Shown here: positions 5,916 through 11,821 of the stretch, piece after piece | Layout of the letters: each line of letters begins with the position of its first letter | Position numbering within the stretch: position 1 is the stretch's first letter | Assembly: GCA_031285695.1 (NCBI GenBank) | Contig: JAITVR010000048.1 | Coordinates: 1 to 11,821 of the forward strand | DNA length: 11,821 nt | DNA from: Prevotellaceae bacterium | Lineage (GTDB): Bacteria; Bacteroidota; Bacteroidia; Bacteroidales; UBA932 | Direction of reading: 5' to 3' | The notes under the pieces: model-generated | Database searches by the model: none | Seen by the model: the letters and a program-made list of their open reading frames with translations, nothing else | What the model was told of the DNA's origin: nothing | Translations under genes and position numbers: made by a program

Positions 5916-6587
5916 TTACTGCAAAAAAATATCAAGCTGCTCAATATTAACGCTTTGATTAATAGTAAAATTACCGCTTGCCGTGCGGCGCAGGCCACAA
6001 AGGTAGGCGCTGGATTTTAGCGAAATTCCCAAATCGTTTGCCAGCGAGCGAATGTAGGTTCCCTTGCTGCAACGCACCAATATTCTTGCGTAAGGATACT
6101 CAAAACTCAGCAATTGCAAATCGTAAATATTTATAAATGAAGGCTTTACATTTACATCGACGCCTTTTCGCGCAAGCGTGTAGGCGCGCTGCCCGTCAAT
6201 TTGCTTGGCCGAAAAATTTGGCGGCATTTGCTGCTGCTCGCCCAGCATTTTTTGCAGCTGATTTTCTAACTGTTCGCGTGCTACTGCAGGCGCGTTGGGA
6301 ACAGCAATCGGCTCGGTTTCCAAGTCGTACGAAGCGGTGGTTGCGCCAAAGCAAACATCGGCCACGTACTCTTTTTGCTCGGCCTGCAAGCTTTCGGCCT
6401 GCTTGGTGGCCTTGCCAATGCAGATGAGCAGCAGGCCGGTAGCCAGCGGGTCAAGCGTGCCGGCGTGCCCAATTTTAAATTTTTCTCCGTCCGCTTTTTT
6501 CCGAATAATGCGCTGCACGTAGCGAATGGCGTCAAACGATGACCAGCCGTAGGGTTTGTCGAAGGGAAGAACTGCGCCGGCAACCAT
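5916..6587 (-). CDS. truB: tRNA pseudouridine(55) synthase
   Basis: The product has 223 residues and makes pseudouridine 55 in the T-loop of tRNAs. The N-terminus VAGAVLPFDKPYGWSSFDAI is typical, and the catalytic motif is HAGTLDPLATGLL with the nucleophilic aspartate at residue 46. Later motifs are QMPPNFSAKQIDGQRAYTLARKG and CSKGTYIRSLANDLG. It is shorter than E. coli TruB because it ends soon after the catalytic domain, as in many Bacteroidota. The chosen start (ATG 6585-6587) overlaps the uppP stop by one base (TAATG), the pattern of translational coupling. A longer frame begins at 6626, but those extra residues have no family support and lie inside uppP. Confidence 0.95.
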   Translation of the reverse strand: MVAGAVLPFDKPYGWSSFDAIRYVQRIIRKKADGEKFKIGHAGTLDPLATGLLLICIGKATKQAESLQAEQKEYVADVCFGATTASYDLETEPIAVPNAPAVAREQLENQLQKMLGEQQQMPPNFSAKQIDGQRAYTLARKGVDVNVKPSFINIYDLQLLSFEYPYARILVRCSKGTYIRSLANDLGISLKSSAYLCGLRRTASGNFTINQSVNIEQLDIFLQ

Positions 6588-7369
6588 TACAGCAGCACCA
6601 AAGTTGCAACTCCCACCACGGCGCAATACACGGCAAAGTAAATGAGCTTGCCGCGGCTCACAAGGTTAATCATCAGCTTGCAAGCGGCGCAACCGGCGGC
6701 AAATGAGGCGAAAAATCCAAGGGCAAGCGAGGCTGCTGGAATGCTGCTTGCGGCAAAATCGCCTTTGGCTAAATCCAAAAAGGCTTCGCCCAAAATGGGA
6801 ACGAGCACCATAAGAAAGGAAAATTTGGCCACCGCCTCTTTTTTATTTCCCAAAAGTAAACCAACAGAAATGGTGGTGCCCGAGCGCGATAAGCCAGGTA
6901 GCACGGCGCAGGCCTGCGCTACGCCAATGATGAAGGCGCTCCAAAAGGAAATGTTTTCTTTCGGGCGCGGTTTGGCGTAGTAGGCAAAGGCCAGCAGCAG
7001 CGCGGTAACAAGCAGGCAAACGCCCACCACCAGCAAGCCCGAGCCGAAAATTTGCTCCACCTGCTCCTTGAAAAAAACGCCCACAATAAACACTGGAATC
7101 ATGGATAGCGCAAGCTTGGCAAGGTACTGCGTTTCGGCGTTCCAAGCAAAGCGAAATGCGCCTTTGAACAGCTTAGCCACCTCACTCCACAGCACCACAA
7201 TGGTGCTGCACACGGTGGCAGCATGCACCGCCACGGCAAAGGTCAAATTTTCTTCGCCCTGCAAGCCAAACAAGGCTTGCCCTATTTGCAAATGTCCGCT
7301 GCTGCTTACAGGCAAAAACTCCGTAAACCCTTGCAGCACGCCCAAAATCAACGCTTCCCACCAGCTCAT
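6587..7369 (-). CDS. uppP: Undecaprenyl-diphosphatase (BacA/UppP family)
   Basis: A polytopic inner-membrane enzyme of 260 residues. It removes a phosphate from undecaprenyl diphosphate, regenerating the lipid carrier for peptidoglycan and surface glycans; it also confers bacitracin tolerance. Visible signatures: Q13-GFT-E17 followed by FLPVSSSGH (18-26), and the second conserved loop [11 protein letters not shown] (158-168) with the catalytic arginine at 162. Several hydrophobic helices surround these. The start [10 protein letters not shown] at 7369 is chosen because the frame upstream, to 7423, runs into the repetitive hairpin and encodes low-complexity sequence. The stop overlaps the truB start. 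A hairpin element separates it from DUF3098. Confidence 0.97.
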   Translation of the reverse strand: MSWWEALILGVLQGFTEFLPVSSSGHLQIGQALFGLQGEENLTFAVAVHAATVCSTIVVLWSEVAKLFKGAFRFAWNAETQYLAKLALSMIPVFIVGVFFKEQVEQIFGSGLLVVGVCLLVTALLLAFAYYAKPRPKENISFWSAFIIGVAQACAVLPGLSRSGTTISVGLLLGNKKEAVAKFSFLMVLVPILGEAFLDLAKGDFAASSIPAASLALGFFASFAAGCAACKLMINLVSRGKLIYFAVYCAVVGVATLVLL

Positions 7370-7387
7370 AAAATTCGATTCAAAGAT

Positions 7388-7460
7388 TTTCAAAATTCCA
7401 AGTTTCAAAATTCCAAGTATCAAATTCCCCTAATTTGAAATTTGGAACCTGAAATTTGAA
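7388..7460. repeat. Iterated-word inverted repeat, 15-nt TTTCAAAATTCCAAG family
   Basis: Two exact 15-nt tandem copies of TTTCAAAATTCCAAG (7388-7402 and 7403-7417) are followed by a shortened third (7418-7428). The opposite strand pattern follows after a C/T loop (7427-7431): 7432-7447 pairs with 7411-7426 at 14 of 16 positions, and 7448-7460 continues more loosely. It starts directly at the DUF3098 stop (7462-7464) and ends just before the uppP start (7369). Confidence 0.8.
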
Positions 7461-7461
7461 T

Positions 7462-7719
7462 TTATTTCGGGCGTTTCATTATGGCGTAAATTTCGAACGC
7501 AAAGCCCAAAATTACCACAATGGGCGCAAGCGTAATGCGCCGAAAGCTGTACAGCTCCTCGTCGTTGAACACTGCCGGGTCGGCTGCCTTGCCGCCGCTC
7601 ATAAGGATAAATCCCAGCACAATAATGCCAAAGCCTATAAGCAGCAGCTTATAGTTGTGCACGCCAAGCGCAAGGTTGGCTTTTTTTACCTCGGTTTTTT
7701 TAATTTCTTGTTTTGCCAT
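7462..7719 (-). CDS. DUF3098 family membrane protein
   Basis: A small protein of 85 residues. A lysine-rich cytoplasmic N-terminus (MAKQEIKKTEVKKAN) is followed by one membrane helix (about 24-41), a short loop SGGKAADPAVFNDEELYSFRRIT, a second helix (about 62-80) and a basic end (MKRPK). The motif of the loop with F-N-x-E-E-(I/L)-(Y/F)-S-x-R-R matches DUF3098, which in Bacteroidota sits between ftsX and uppP as here. Its function is unknown; location suggests a link to the FtsX division complex or to lipid-carrier recycling, but this is only inference from gene order. The gene is isolated on both sides by hairpin elements of two different word families. Confidence 0.85.
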   Translation of the reverse strand: MAKQEIKKTEVKKANLALGVHNYKLLLIGFGIIVLGFILMSGGKAADPAVFNDEELYSFRRITLAPIVVILGFAFEIYAIMKRPK

Positions 7720-7727
7720 GATGTTTT

Positions 7728-7799
7728 AGTTTATAAAGTTCGTAAAGTTTTTAAAGCTCATAAAGTAACTTTCTTTTTACTTTACAAACTTTATAAACT
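7728..7799. repeat. Iterated-word inverted repeat, AAGTTTATA family
   Basis: The left part is four 9-nt words in tandem with core AAGTTTATA (from 7729). The 21-nt left arm 7728-7748 matches the complement of 7779-7799 at 20 of 21 positions. Inside is a small palindrome AAAGTAACTTT (near 7762). It lies between the ftsX stop (7806-7808) and the DUF3098 start (7719). Block 7728-7749 is identical over 22 nt to 11459-11480, about 3.7 kb away. No T-run follows it on the transcribed strand. Confidence 0.85.
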
Positions 7800-7805
7800 T
7801 GCAGC

Positions 7806-8693
7806 TTAGTAGTATAATTCGTCTGTTTTCATATCCAAAAATTTGTTGACGGCAAAGTAGGTGGAAAGCGCGCCCACAGCAATGCCCACCGCCAGCACGC
7901 ACAAAAATAAAATGCCCATAACTTCGGGCGTAATGAGCTGCAACATTTCGCTACCCATTTGGTTGCGCGCGCCGTAAAAAAGTCCGCCAAGCAGCGCCAG
8001 CGCCACCACCGCCGATATAATGCCGTGCAGCGCGCTTTTGGCCACAAAGGGTTTTATAACAAAGGCGCGCGTGGCGCCCACCAGCTTCATGGTGTTGATA
8101 ATAAAGCGGCGCGAGTAAATGGAAAGCCGAATGGTGTTGTTGATTTGCGCCAGCGAAACAAAAAACAGCAGCGCGCTAAACAGCAGCAGTATGGCGCTAA
8201 TTTTATTGATGTTGTCGTTGACTAAACCGATGAGCGATTTTTGGTACGAAACCTCGCGCACCTGCTTAAATTCGTACAGCTCTTTTTCGATAAGGGAAAT
8301 GCTGTCGTTGTTAGCGTAGCGGTAGTTGAGCTTGGCCTCAATGGATACGGGCAGCGGATTGTAGCCCAAAAATGCAACAAAATCTTCGCCCAGCATTTCG
8401 CGCAGCTCACGCGCGGCGGCATCTTTTGAAATAAACTTGGTTTCGCGCACGTAGGGTGCCACATCCAGCTGCTTGCGCACCCAGGCAATGTCGGCCTCGG
8501 TGGCGTTATCTTGCAGCACAACGGAAAAACCAATATTTTCCTTCACGTAGCGCGACAGGCGGTTGGCGTTGAGCAGCAGCAAGCCCATCAGTCCCAGCAT
8601 AAACAGCACGAGCGAAATACTCACCACCGTTGACAGGTAGGAGTTGCGCAGCCGGCGTGAGCTGTAGGGGTTATTCCACGATGTGTTGTACAT
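7806..8693 (-). CDS. ftsX: Cell division ABC transporter permease subunit FtsX
   Basis: The product has 295 residues with the FtsX layout: a cytoplasmic N-terminus, helix 1 (about 21-43), an extracytoplasmic domain (about 45-163), helices 2 (164-186), 3 (222-241) and 4 (259-282), and a short tail. The motif INTMKLVGATRAFVIKPF (199-216) after helix 2 is the conserved FtsX cytoplasmic loop. With FtsE, FtsX controls peptidoglycan hydrolases at the division site. No ftsE is in this window; in Bacteroidota the two genes are commonly apart. The ATG at 8691-8693 lies 4 nt after the stop of the upstream secreted-protein gene, so the two are almost certainly translated from one message. Confidence 0.93.
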   Translation of the reverse strand: MYNTSWNNPYSSRRLRNSYLSTVVSISLVLFMLGLMGLLLLNANRLSRYVKENIGFSVVLQDNATEADIAWVRKQLDVAPYVRETKFISKDAAARELREMLGEDFVAFLGYNPLPVSIEAKLNYRYANNDSISLIEKELYEFKQVREVSYQKSLIGLVNDNINKISAILLLFSALLFFVSLAQINNTIRLSIYSRRFIINTMKLVGATRAFVIKPFVAKSALHGIISAVVALALLGGLFYGARNQMGSEMLQLITPEVMGILFLCVLAVGIAVGALSTYFAVNKFLDMKTDELYY

Positions 8694-8697
8694 TTTA

Positions 8698-9390
8698 CTA
8701 CTTTATATTCATAGCTTTTTTGTAGGCCTCGGTGGCAAGCTGCCAGGCCTTGTACTCCTGCTCATCTACGTAGGTATATTCGGCAAAAATGAGCGTGCCG
8801 TTGTCGGGCACAAACAGCACCTCGCGGTTGGTGTCCATTTTCCACGTGGCCAGCTTGGCGGGCACAGGCTTTCCGTTTTGCAAATCGTAGGTGGTGTTGA
8901 GTATAAGCGGCGCTTCGCCGTTGCGATTGGCGGTGCTTTCCTGCACTCTTTTTTCAAAAATAGCGTTCATGTTGCCCACCTCAACCTTGTGCAGCGCGTA
9001 AATGGCAAAGAGGGTAAAGGGCTTTGTGCTGCCGTACTCCTTGTAAAAAAAGAATTCCAAGCGCTGGCAGGAGGGCCACAGCGGCGATGGATTTTCTACC
9101 ACGTACATTTTGGTAACGGCCGAGTGAGCAAAGTACTGCTGCTTGGCAGCATCGTAGCGCACGGCGCTGCCCATCATATCGCGGTTGTACTTGTAGCGCG
9201 CCAAGGTGGTTACGTTTACCTCGTTTTTTTCGGCCATGTTCAGCGTGCCCGATAGCAGCGCAAGAACTCCCTTCTCGCTACTTCCCATTGATATGTGGTC
9301 GGTAATGCGCATGAGCCTTTGGGGCTTGCTTGCTGCCTGTGCATTCAGCAGCATGGCGGTAAGGGTGATGAGCAGGAAAAGTTTTTTCAT
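8698..9390 (-). CDS. Secreted protein of unknown function, paralogue A
   Basis: Not recognised. The product has 230 residues with a signal peptide (MKKLFLLITLTAMLLNAQAA, cleavage near 20). The mature part looks alpha/beta and contains aromatic- and charge-rich segments: ITDHISMG, VRYDAAKQQY, TKMYVVENPSPLWP, PFTLFAIYALHKVE, and VPDNGTLIFAEY near the end. All of these recur in the neighbouring gene (9486-10160), so the two arose by tandem duplication. This copy has a longer C-terminal helix. A well-formed promoter lies directly upstream (9401-9431), while the end of the gene abuts ftsX at 4 nt. An envelope or division-linked role is therefore possible but unproven. Confidence 0.7.
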   Translation of the reverse strand: MKKLFLLITLTAMLLNAQAASKPQRLMRITDHISMGSSEKGVLALLSGTLNMAEKNEVNVTTLARYKYNRDMMGSAVRYDAAKQQYFAHSAVTKMYVVENPSPLWPSCQRLEFFFYKEYGSTKPFTLFAIYALHKVEVGNMNAIFEKRVQESTANRNGEAPLILNTTYDLQNGKPVPAKLATWKMDTNREVLFVPDNGTLIFAEYTYVDEQEYKAWQLATEAYKKAMNIK

Positions 9391-9400
9391 CTTTTTTTTA

Positions 9401-9431
9401 CAAATACAATACTTTGAAAAGTTGCTGCAAA
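9401..9431 (-). promoter_or_regulatory. Bacteroidota promoter for paralogue A and the ftsX cluster
   Basis: On the minus strand TTTG (9428-9431) is followed after 19 nt by TGTATTTG (9401-9408). This is the -33 TTTG / N19 / -7 TAnnTTTG layout with one mismatch, and it is the only site in the window with both boxes at proper spacing. It lies 10 nt before the ATG, so the transcript leader is very short. Confidence 0.6.
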
Positions 9432-9485
9432 GGTCTCAATTTTTGGGCAAAATGCAAAGCTGCTGTAATTTTTTGGTTTATTTAG

Positions 9486-10160
9486 CTACATATGGGTGGA
9501 CGAAATGCCTGCCCAGTTTTTAAATCCGCGCTCACATACAAATATAAATTCGGAAGAAATGAGCGGACCGTTGTCAGGCACCAGCAGTATATCGCGCTTG
9601 CCATCTATGCTCCACACTGCCATGAGCGCGGTGGTTTCACCGCCATTGGTTGGGTGAAAGGCGGTGGTGAGCTCCAGCGGTGTTTTGCCCGGGCGGTTGG
9701 CCTTGGCGCCCGGCAACCTTTTTTTGTAAATGGTGTTCATATCGGCCTCATCAACCTTGTGCACAGCGTTAATGGCAAAGAGGGTAAAGGGCTGCCCGCT
9801 ATCCTCGCGGTAAAAGTAGAACGCTACGAGCCGCCGCCGCGGCCACAGCCGCGTAGGGTTTTCTATCACGTACATTTTGGTGTGGTCGGGGTGGCCCAGG
9901 TACTGCTTGGTGGACTCATTGTAGCGCACGGAGTGCCTCAGCCAGCGGCGAACGTACTGGTAGCGGAACAGCCTGGTAAAGTCGGCATCTTTCATGGCCG
10001 TTACGGTTACCGTTTCCGACAGCAGGTCCAGAAAGTCGGAGTCGGTAATGCCCATCGCTATTTGGTCGGTAATGAGCACCAAGCTCTTTGGCTTGCCTGC
10101 GGCCTGCGCGCTCAGCAGCGCGGCGGCAAGCAAAAAAATGGTAAGAAAAACTTTTTTCAT
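9486..10160 (-). CDS. Secreted protein of unknown function, paralogue B
   Basis: Not recognised. The product has 224 residues with a signal peptide (MKKVFLTIFLLAAALLSAQAA). It shares with paralogue A, in the same order, ITDxIxMG, VRYxxxxKQY, TKMYVxENPxxLWP, PFTLFAIxAxHKV, MNxIxxKR and VPDNGxLI. Rough reading suggests well above a third identity. It differs by a more basic middle (WPRRRLVAFYFYRE) and a shorter C-terminus ending in a different sequence (SSTHM), so the last helix of paralogue A is missing. A TAG stop ends it at 9486. Separate promoters and a 95-nt gap suggest the two copies can be expressed differently. Confidence 0.7.
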   Translation of the reverse strand: MKKVFLTIFLLAAALLSAQAAGKPKSLVLITDQIAMGITDSDFLDLLSETVTVTAMKDADFTRLFRYQYVRRWLRHSVRYNESTKQYLGHPDHTKMYVIENPTRLWPRRRLVAFYFYREDSGQPFTLFAINAVHKVDEADMNTIYKKRLPGAKANRPGKTPLELTTAFHPTNGGETTALMAVWSIDGKRDILLVPDNGPLISSEFIFVCERGFKNWAGISSTHM

Positions 10161-10184
10161 ATTTTGAGGCTTAAATATTTAGCA

Positions 10185-10192
10185 CAAAGATT
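10185..10192 (-). promoter_or_regulatory. Possible -7 box for paralogue B
   Basis: AATCTTTG on the minus strand has one mismatch to TAnnTTTG and lies about 24 nt before the ATG at 10160. It overlaps a small palindrome (TTGCAATTTTTGCAA, 10191-10205). No TTTG at the correct -33 distance was found. Confidence 0.3.
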
Positions 10193-10231
10193 GCAATTTT
10201 TGCAACAAAAAGCAAGGGAAAAGGCGTAAAG

Positions 10232-10329
10232 TTGTTTGATGATTGTTTGAAATTGTTTGACGGTTCAACTATTGTTCCCAACGCGCGAAGCGCATCAAAC
10301 AACATCAAACAATTTCAAACGCGAAGCGT
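10232..10329. repeat. Iterated-word inverted repeat, TTGTTTGA family, with two GCGAAGC mini-hairpins
   Basis: The left arm (10232-10260) is three copies of TTGTTTGA separated by 2-3 nt; the right arm (10295-10320) carries the complement of the same pattern. Three blocks of 6, 8 and 8 bp pair with small internal loops. The loop and outer right flank each contain a tiny perfect hairpin with a GAA loop: GCGCGAAGCGC (10283-10293) and ACGCGAAGCGT (10319-10329). The core d(GCGAAGC) is known as an exceptionally stable DNA mini-hairpin. The element begins 12 nt past the stop of the gene ending at 10342. Confidence 0.8.
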
Positions 10330-10341
10330 AAAACGAAATTT

Positions 10342-11433
10342 TTACTTTCTCAGCGCCAGCCGGCACACCAGCGGGTAGTGGTCGGAGTAGCGCACGTTGG
10401 GGCAGTAGTACGCCGTGGCGCAAAAGCGCGCATTGTACAGTATGTAGTCTATGCGGAAGGAAGGAATTACGCTCACGTAGGTGGACATAATGCCGCGGCC
10501 GGCCTCCATAAATCCATCGCGCAGCTTGCCGCGAATGCTGCGGTAGGTGTACGATACGGGCGTGTCGTTAAAATCGCCGCACACCACCACCGCGTAGGGC
10601 GAGCGGCGCATGTGCTCGGCCACCTCGTTTACCTGCCGCGCGCGCTGCGCAAAGGCGGTTTTGAGCTTTCCCGAAATGCCCTTGAGCACCCGCCGCTTGT
10701 CGGTTTTGTTGTTGAGCAAAAATGTTTCGTCCGTCAGCAAATCGCGCTCGCGGCCGCTAAATCGGTTGGACTGAAAGTGAAGGTTGTACACCCGCACCGT
10801 GTCGAAGGGGAAAACAATGTCGGTAAAGGTGGCGGCGTTGGCAGTGTTGGCAAAGCTAATGCTGCCCTTGCCTACAATGGGGTAGCGGCTAAAGGTGGCC
10901 AGGCCAAAATTGTGGCTGGTGCGCTGCACATTGTAGTGCACGTAGCGGTGCGGCAGGCGCGCGAGTTTTTCGGCAAACTGCTGCTCTGTTTGCGCGCCGC
11001 GGCGCACGCCAAATTCTTGCAGGCAAATCAGGTCAAACTTTTCGCGCGCCACAAAATCGGCAATTTTTGCGTGCGAGGTCGAGTCGCGCTTTGTGCCCAG
11101 CATGTTCACGTTGTAGCTGAGCAACTTTAGCTGCGGCTGCTCGGTTTTTACCTCCTCTTTTTTGCCGAAAGGCAGGCGAACGAGCGTGAGCGTGTAGCTG
11201 TTGCACAGCAGCACTACTGCAAACGCCAGCAGCGCATCTTTCCATTTTCTGAAAAACAGCCACAGGCCAATGAAGGCAATATTGGCCACCAGCAGCGGCG
11301 CAAAGGCTAAGCCAAAAAACGGCAGCCACCACAGCTGCTCGGGGCTTACGTACGCCGATAGGCACGACAGCCCCAAGGCCAGCGCCAGCGCAAGGTTGGC
11401 AGCGCGTAGGAGTATGTGAATGAGGTGGCGCAA
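10342..11433 (-). CDS. Membrane-anchored endonuclease/exonuclease/phosphatase family protein
   Basis: The product has 363 residues. The N-terminal part (1-85) holds about three hydrophobic segments (11-29, 35-61, 66-84). The rest is an endonuclease/exonuclease/phosphatase (DNase I-like) domain with its metal and catalytic motifs: SYNVN (106-110), LQE (138-140), FSRYPI (181-186), NLHFQS (217-222), GDFNDTP (286-292), RIDYIL (327-332) and SDHYP (350-354). All key residues appear intact. The domain cleaves phosphodiesters in a substrate that may be nucleic acid, phospholipid or another phosphoester; the substrate cannot be told from sequence. Its side of the membrane is not certain. The start is TTG at 11431-11433, since no ATG occurs early in frame and the hydrophobic N-terminus must be included. 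A 9-nt tandem repeat lies directly upstream. Confidence 0.85.
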   Translation of the reverse strand: MRHLIHILLRAANLALALALGLSCLSAYVSPEQLWWLPFFGLAFAPLLVANIAFIGLWLFFRKWKDALLAFAVVLLCNSYTLTLVRLPFGKKEEVKTEQPQLKLLSYNVNMLGTKRDSTSHAKIADFVAREKFDLICLQEFGVRRGAQTEQQFAEKLARLPHRYVHYNVQRTSHNFGLATFSRYPIVGKGSISFANTANAATFTDIVFPFDTVRVYNLHFQSNRFSGRERDLLTDETFLLNNKTDKRRVLKGISGKLKTAFAQRARQVNEVAEHMRRSPYAVVVCGDFNDTPVSYTYRSIRGKLRDGFMEAGRGIMSTYVSVIPSFRIDYILYNARFCATAYYCPNVRYSDHYPLVCRLALRK

Positions 11434-11440
11434 AAGAATT

Positions 11441-11481
11441 AGCTTATAAAGTTTGTAAAGTTTATAAAGTTCGTAAAGTTA
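11441..11481. repeat. AAGTTTATA-family tandem words without an opposite arm
   Basis: Words AAGTTTGTA (11449-11457), AAGTTTATA (11458-11466) and AAGTTCGTA (11467-11475) follow a partial word and end in AAGTTA. Block 11459-11480 is identical over 22 nt to 7728-7749. Unlike that copy, no complementary arm is visible in the next 80 bp, so this is half an element. It sits just upstream of the TTG start at 11433 and forms part of that gene's leader. From 11482 to 11562 nothing else was recognised. Confidence 0.75.
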
Positions 11482-11562
11482 CAAGTTTTAAGTATTCGGT
11501 AGTGAGTAATTTTAGCTGCCAGCTGTCGTGCTGAGCTTGCCGAAAACCCACGTCATTGCGTT

Positions 11563-11814
11563 GGCATGTCAACTTACCCTTTTCGTGGGTTGACATACCT
11601 TTTTCGTAGGTTGACCTACCTTTTTGGTAAGCCAACTTACCTTTTTCGTAGGTTGACATACCTTTTTGGCATGTCAACTTACCCTTTGCCCATGTCAACT
11701 TACCTTTTTCGTGGGTTGACATACCTTTTTGGTAAGTCTGCTTACCTTTTTGCTATGCGCGCATGGTTGGAAGGTATGCGCGCACTATATTTAGCCATGC
11801 GCGCTTAAGCTTAG
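11563..11814. repeat. Array of twelve 21-bp palindromic units
   Basis: Exactly 252 bp divides into twelve contiguous 21-bp units with no indel, starting at 11563, 11584, 11605 and so on. Units 2-9 are closest to one another, and units 10-12 form a variant group around ATGCGCGCAT. Several units contain a dyad with matching arms but different sequence: GTAGGTTGACCTAC (unit 3), GGTAAG/CTTACC (units 4 and 9), ATGCGCGCAT (unit 10). Units 1, 6 and 7 have the core as TGTCAAC, units 2, 5 and 8 as its complement GTTGACA, so both orientations occur. Most units end in CCTTTTT. The period is seven codons, giving open frames on both strands. No gene covers 11434-11821. Confidence 0.9.
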
Positions 11815-11821
11815 TAAAAGC

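Noticed and set aside
6588..6626. Longer TruB start at 6626
   Set aside because: The 13 extra residues lie inside uppP and have no TruB similarity; the TAATG overlap start at 6587 gives the standard N-terminus.
10378..11130. Plus-strand frame of 250 codons
   Set aside because: Antisense to a convincing endonuclease/exonuclease/phosphatase domain; Val/Ala/His-rich shadow typical of this base composition.
11462..11808. Open frames encoding heptapeptide repeats on both strands (80 and 86 codons)
   Set aside because: The frames exist because the 21-bp unit is a multiple of three and lacks stop codons. Both strands are equally open and the pattern follows the DNA dyad, so coding is unlikely.
11563..11814. 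CRISPR array
   Set aside because: Units are contiguous 21-bp repeats with no unique spacers between them and no cas genes nearby.

Overview
The window looks like a piece of a Bacteroidota chromosome, probably Bacteroidales-like. Three things point there. The run ftsX, DUF3098, uppP, truB, queA on the minus strand, and the DUF4783-nadC pair, are familiar Bacteroidota neighbourhoods. Several genes are preceded by the Bacteroidota -7 promoter box (TAnnTTTG). Shine-Dalgarno sequences are largely absent, with A-rich leaders instead. No rRNA, tRNA, insertion sequence or CRISPR array was seen.

Layout. (1) 1-188: the 5' end of proC (minus), preceded by its own -7 box and by the intrinsic terminator of the upstream operon. 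(2) 284-2858, minus: an ECF sigma factor, a single-pass membrane protein in the anti-sigma position, and a secreted Gln/Glu coiled-coil plus repeat-rich adhesin-like (DUF4097-type) protein. This reads as an envelope-linked regulatory operon with a probable autoregulated ECF promoter at 2880-2908. (3) 2973-4656, plus: DUF2442, DUF4783 and nadC. (4) 4775-10160, minus: queA, truB, uppP, DUF3098, ftsX and two tandem paralogous secreted proteins of unknown function. This group joins cell division (FtsX), undecaprenyl phosphate recycling (UppP) and tRNA modification (TruB, QueA). (5) 10342-11433, minus: a membrane-anchored endonuclease/exonuclease/phosphatase-fold protein with a TTG start. (6) 11434-11821: no gene; a short 9-nt tandem repeat, then twelve contiguous 21-bp units.

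The most unusual content is between the genes. Seven intergenic gaps hold a long imperfect inverted repeat whose arms are built from a short word repeated in tandem (9, 9, 10-11 or 15 nt in the clear cases). The word differs from family to family, and each element starts at, inside, or within about 12 nt of a stop codon. The 9-nt family with core AAGTCTAAG occurs three times, and two copies share an identical 31-nt block. The 9-nt family AAGTTTATA occurs at two distant sites with an identical 22-nt block. The 21-bp array at 11563-11814 is separate: several units carry a dyad whose arms change together, units appear in both orientations, most end in a T5 tract, and the period equals two turns of B-DNA. 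Together these suggest an active, unexplained intergenic repeat process, and these elements are the best candidates here for something undescribed.
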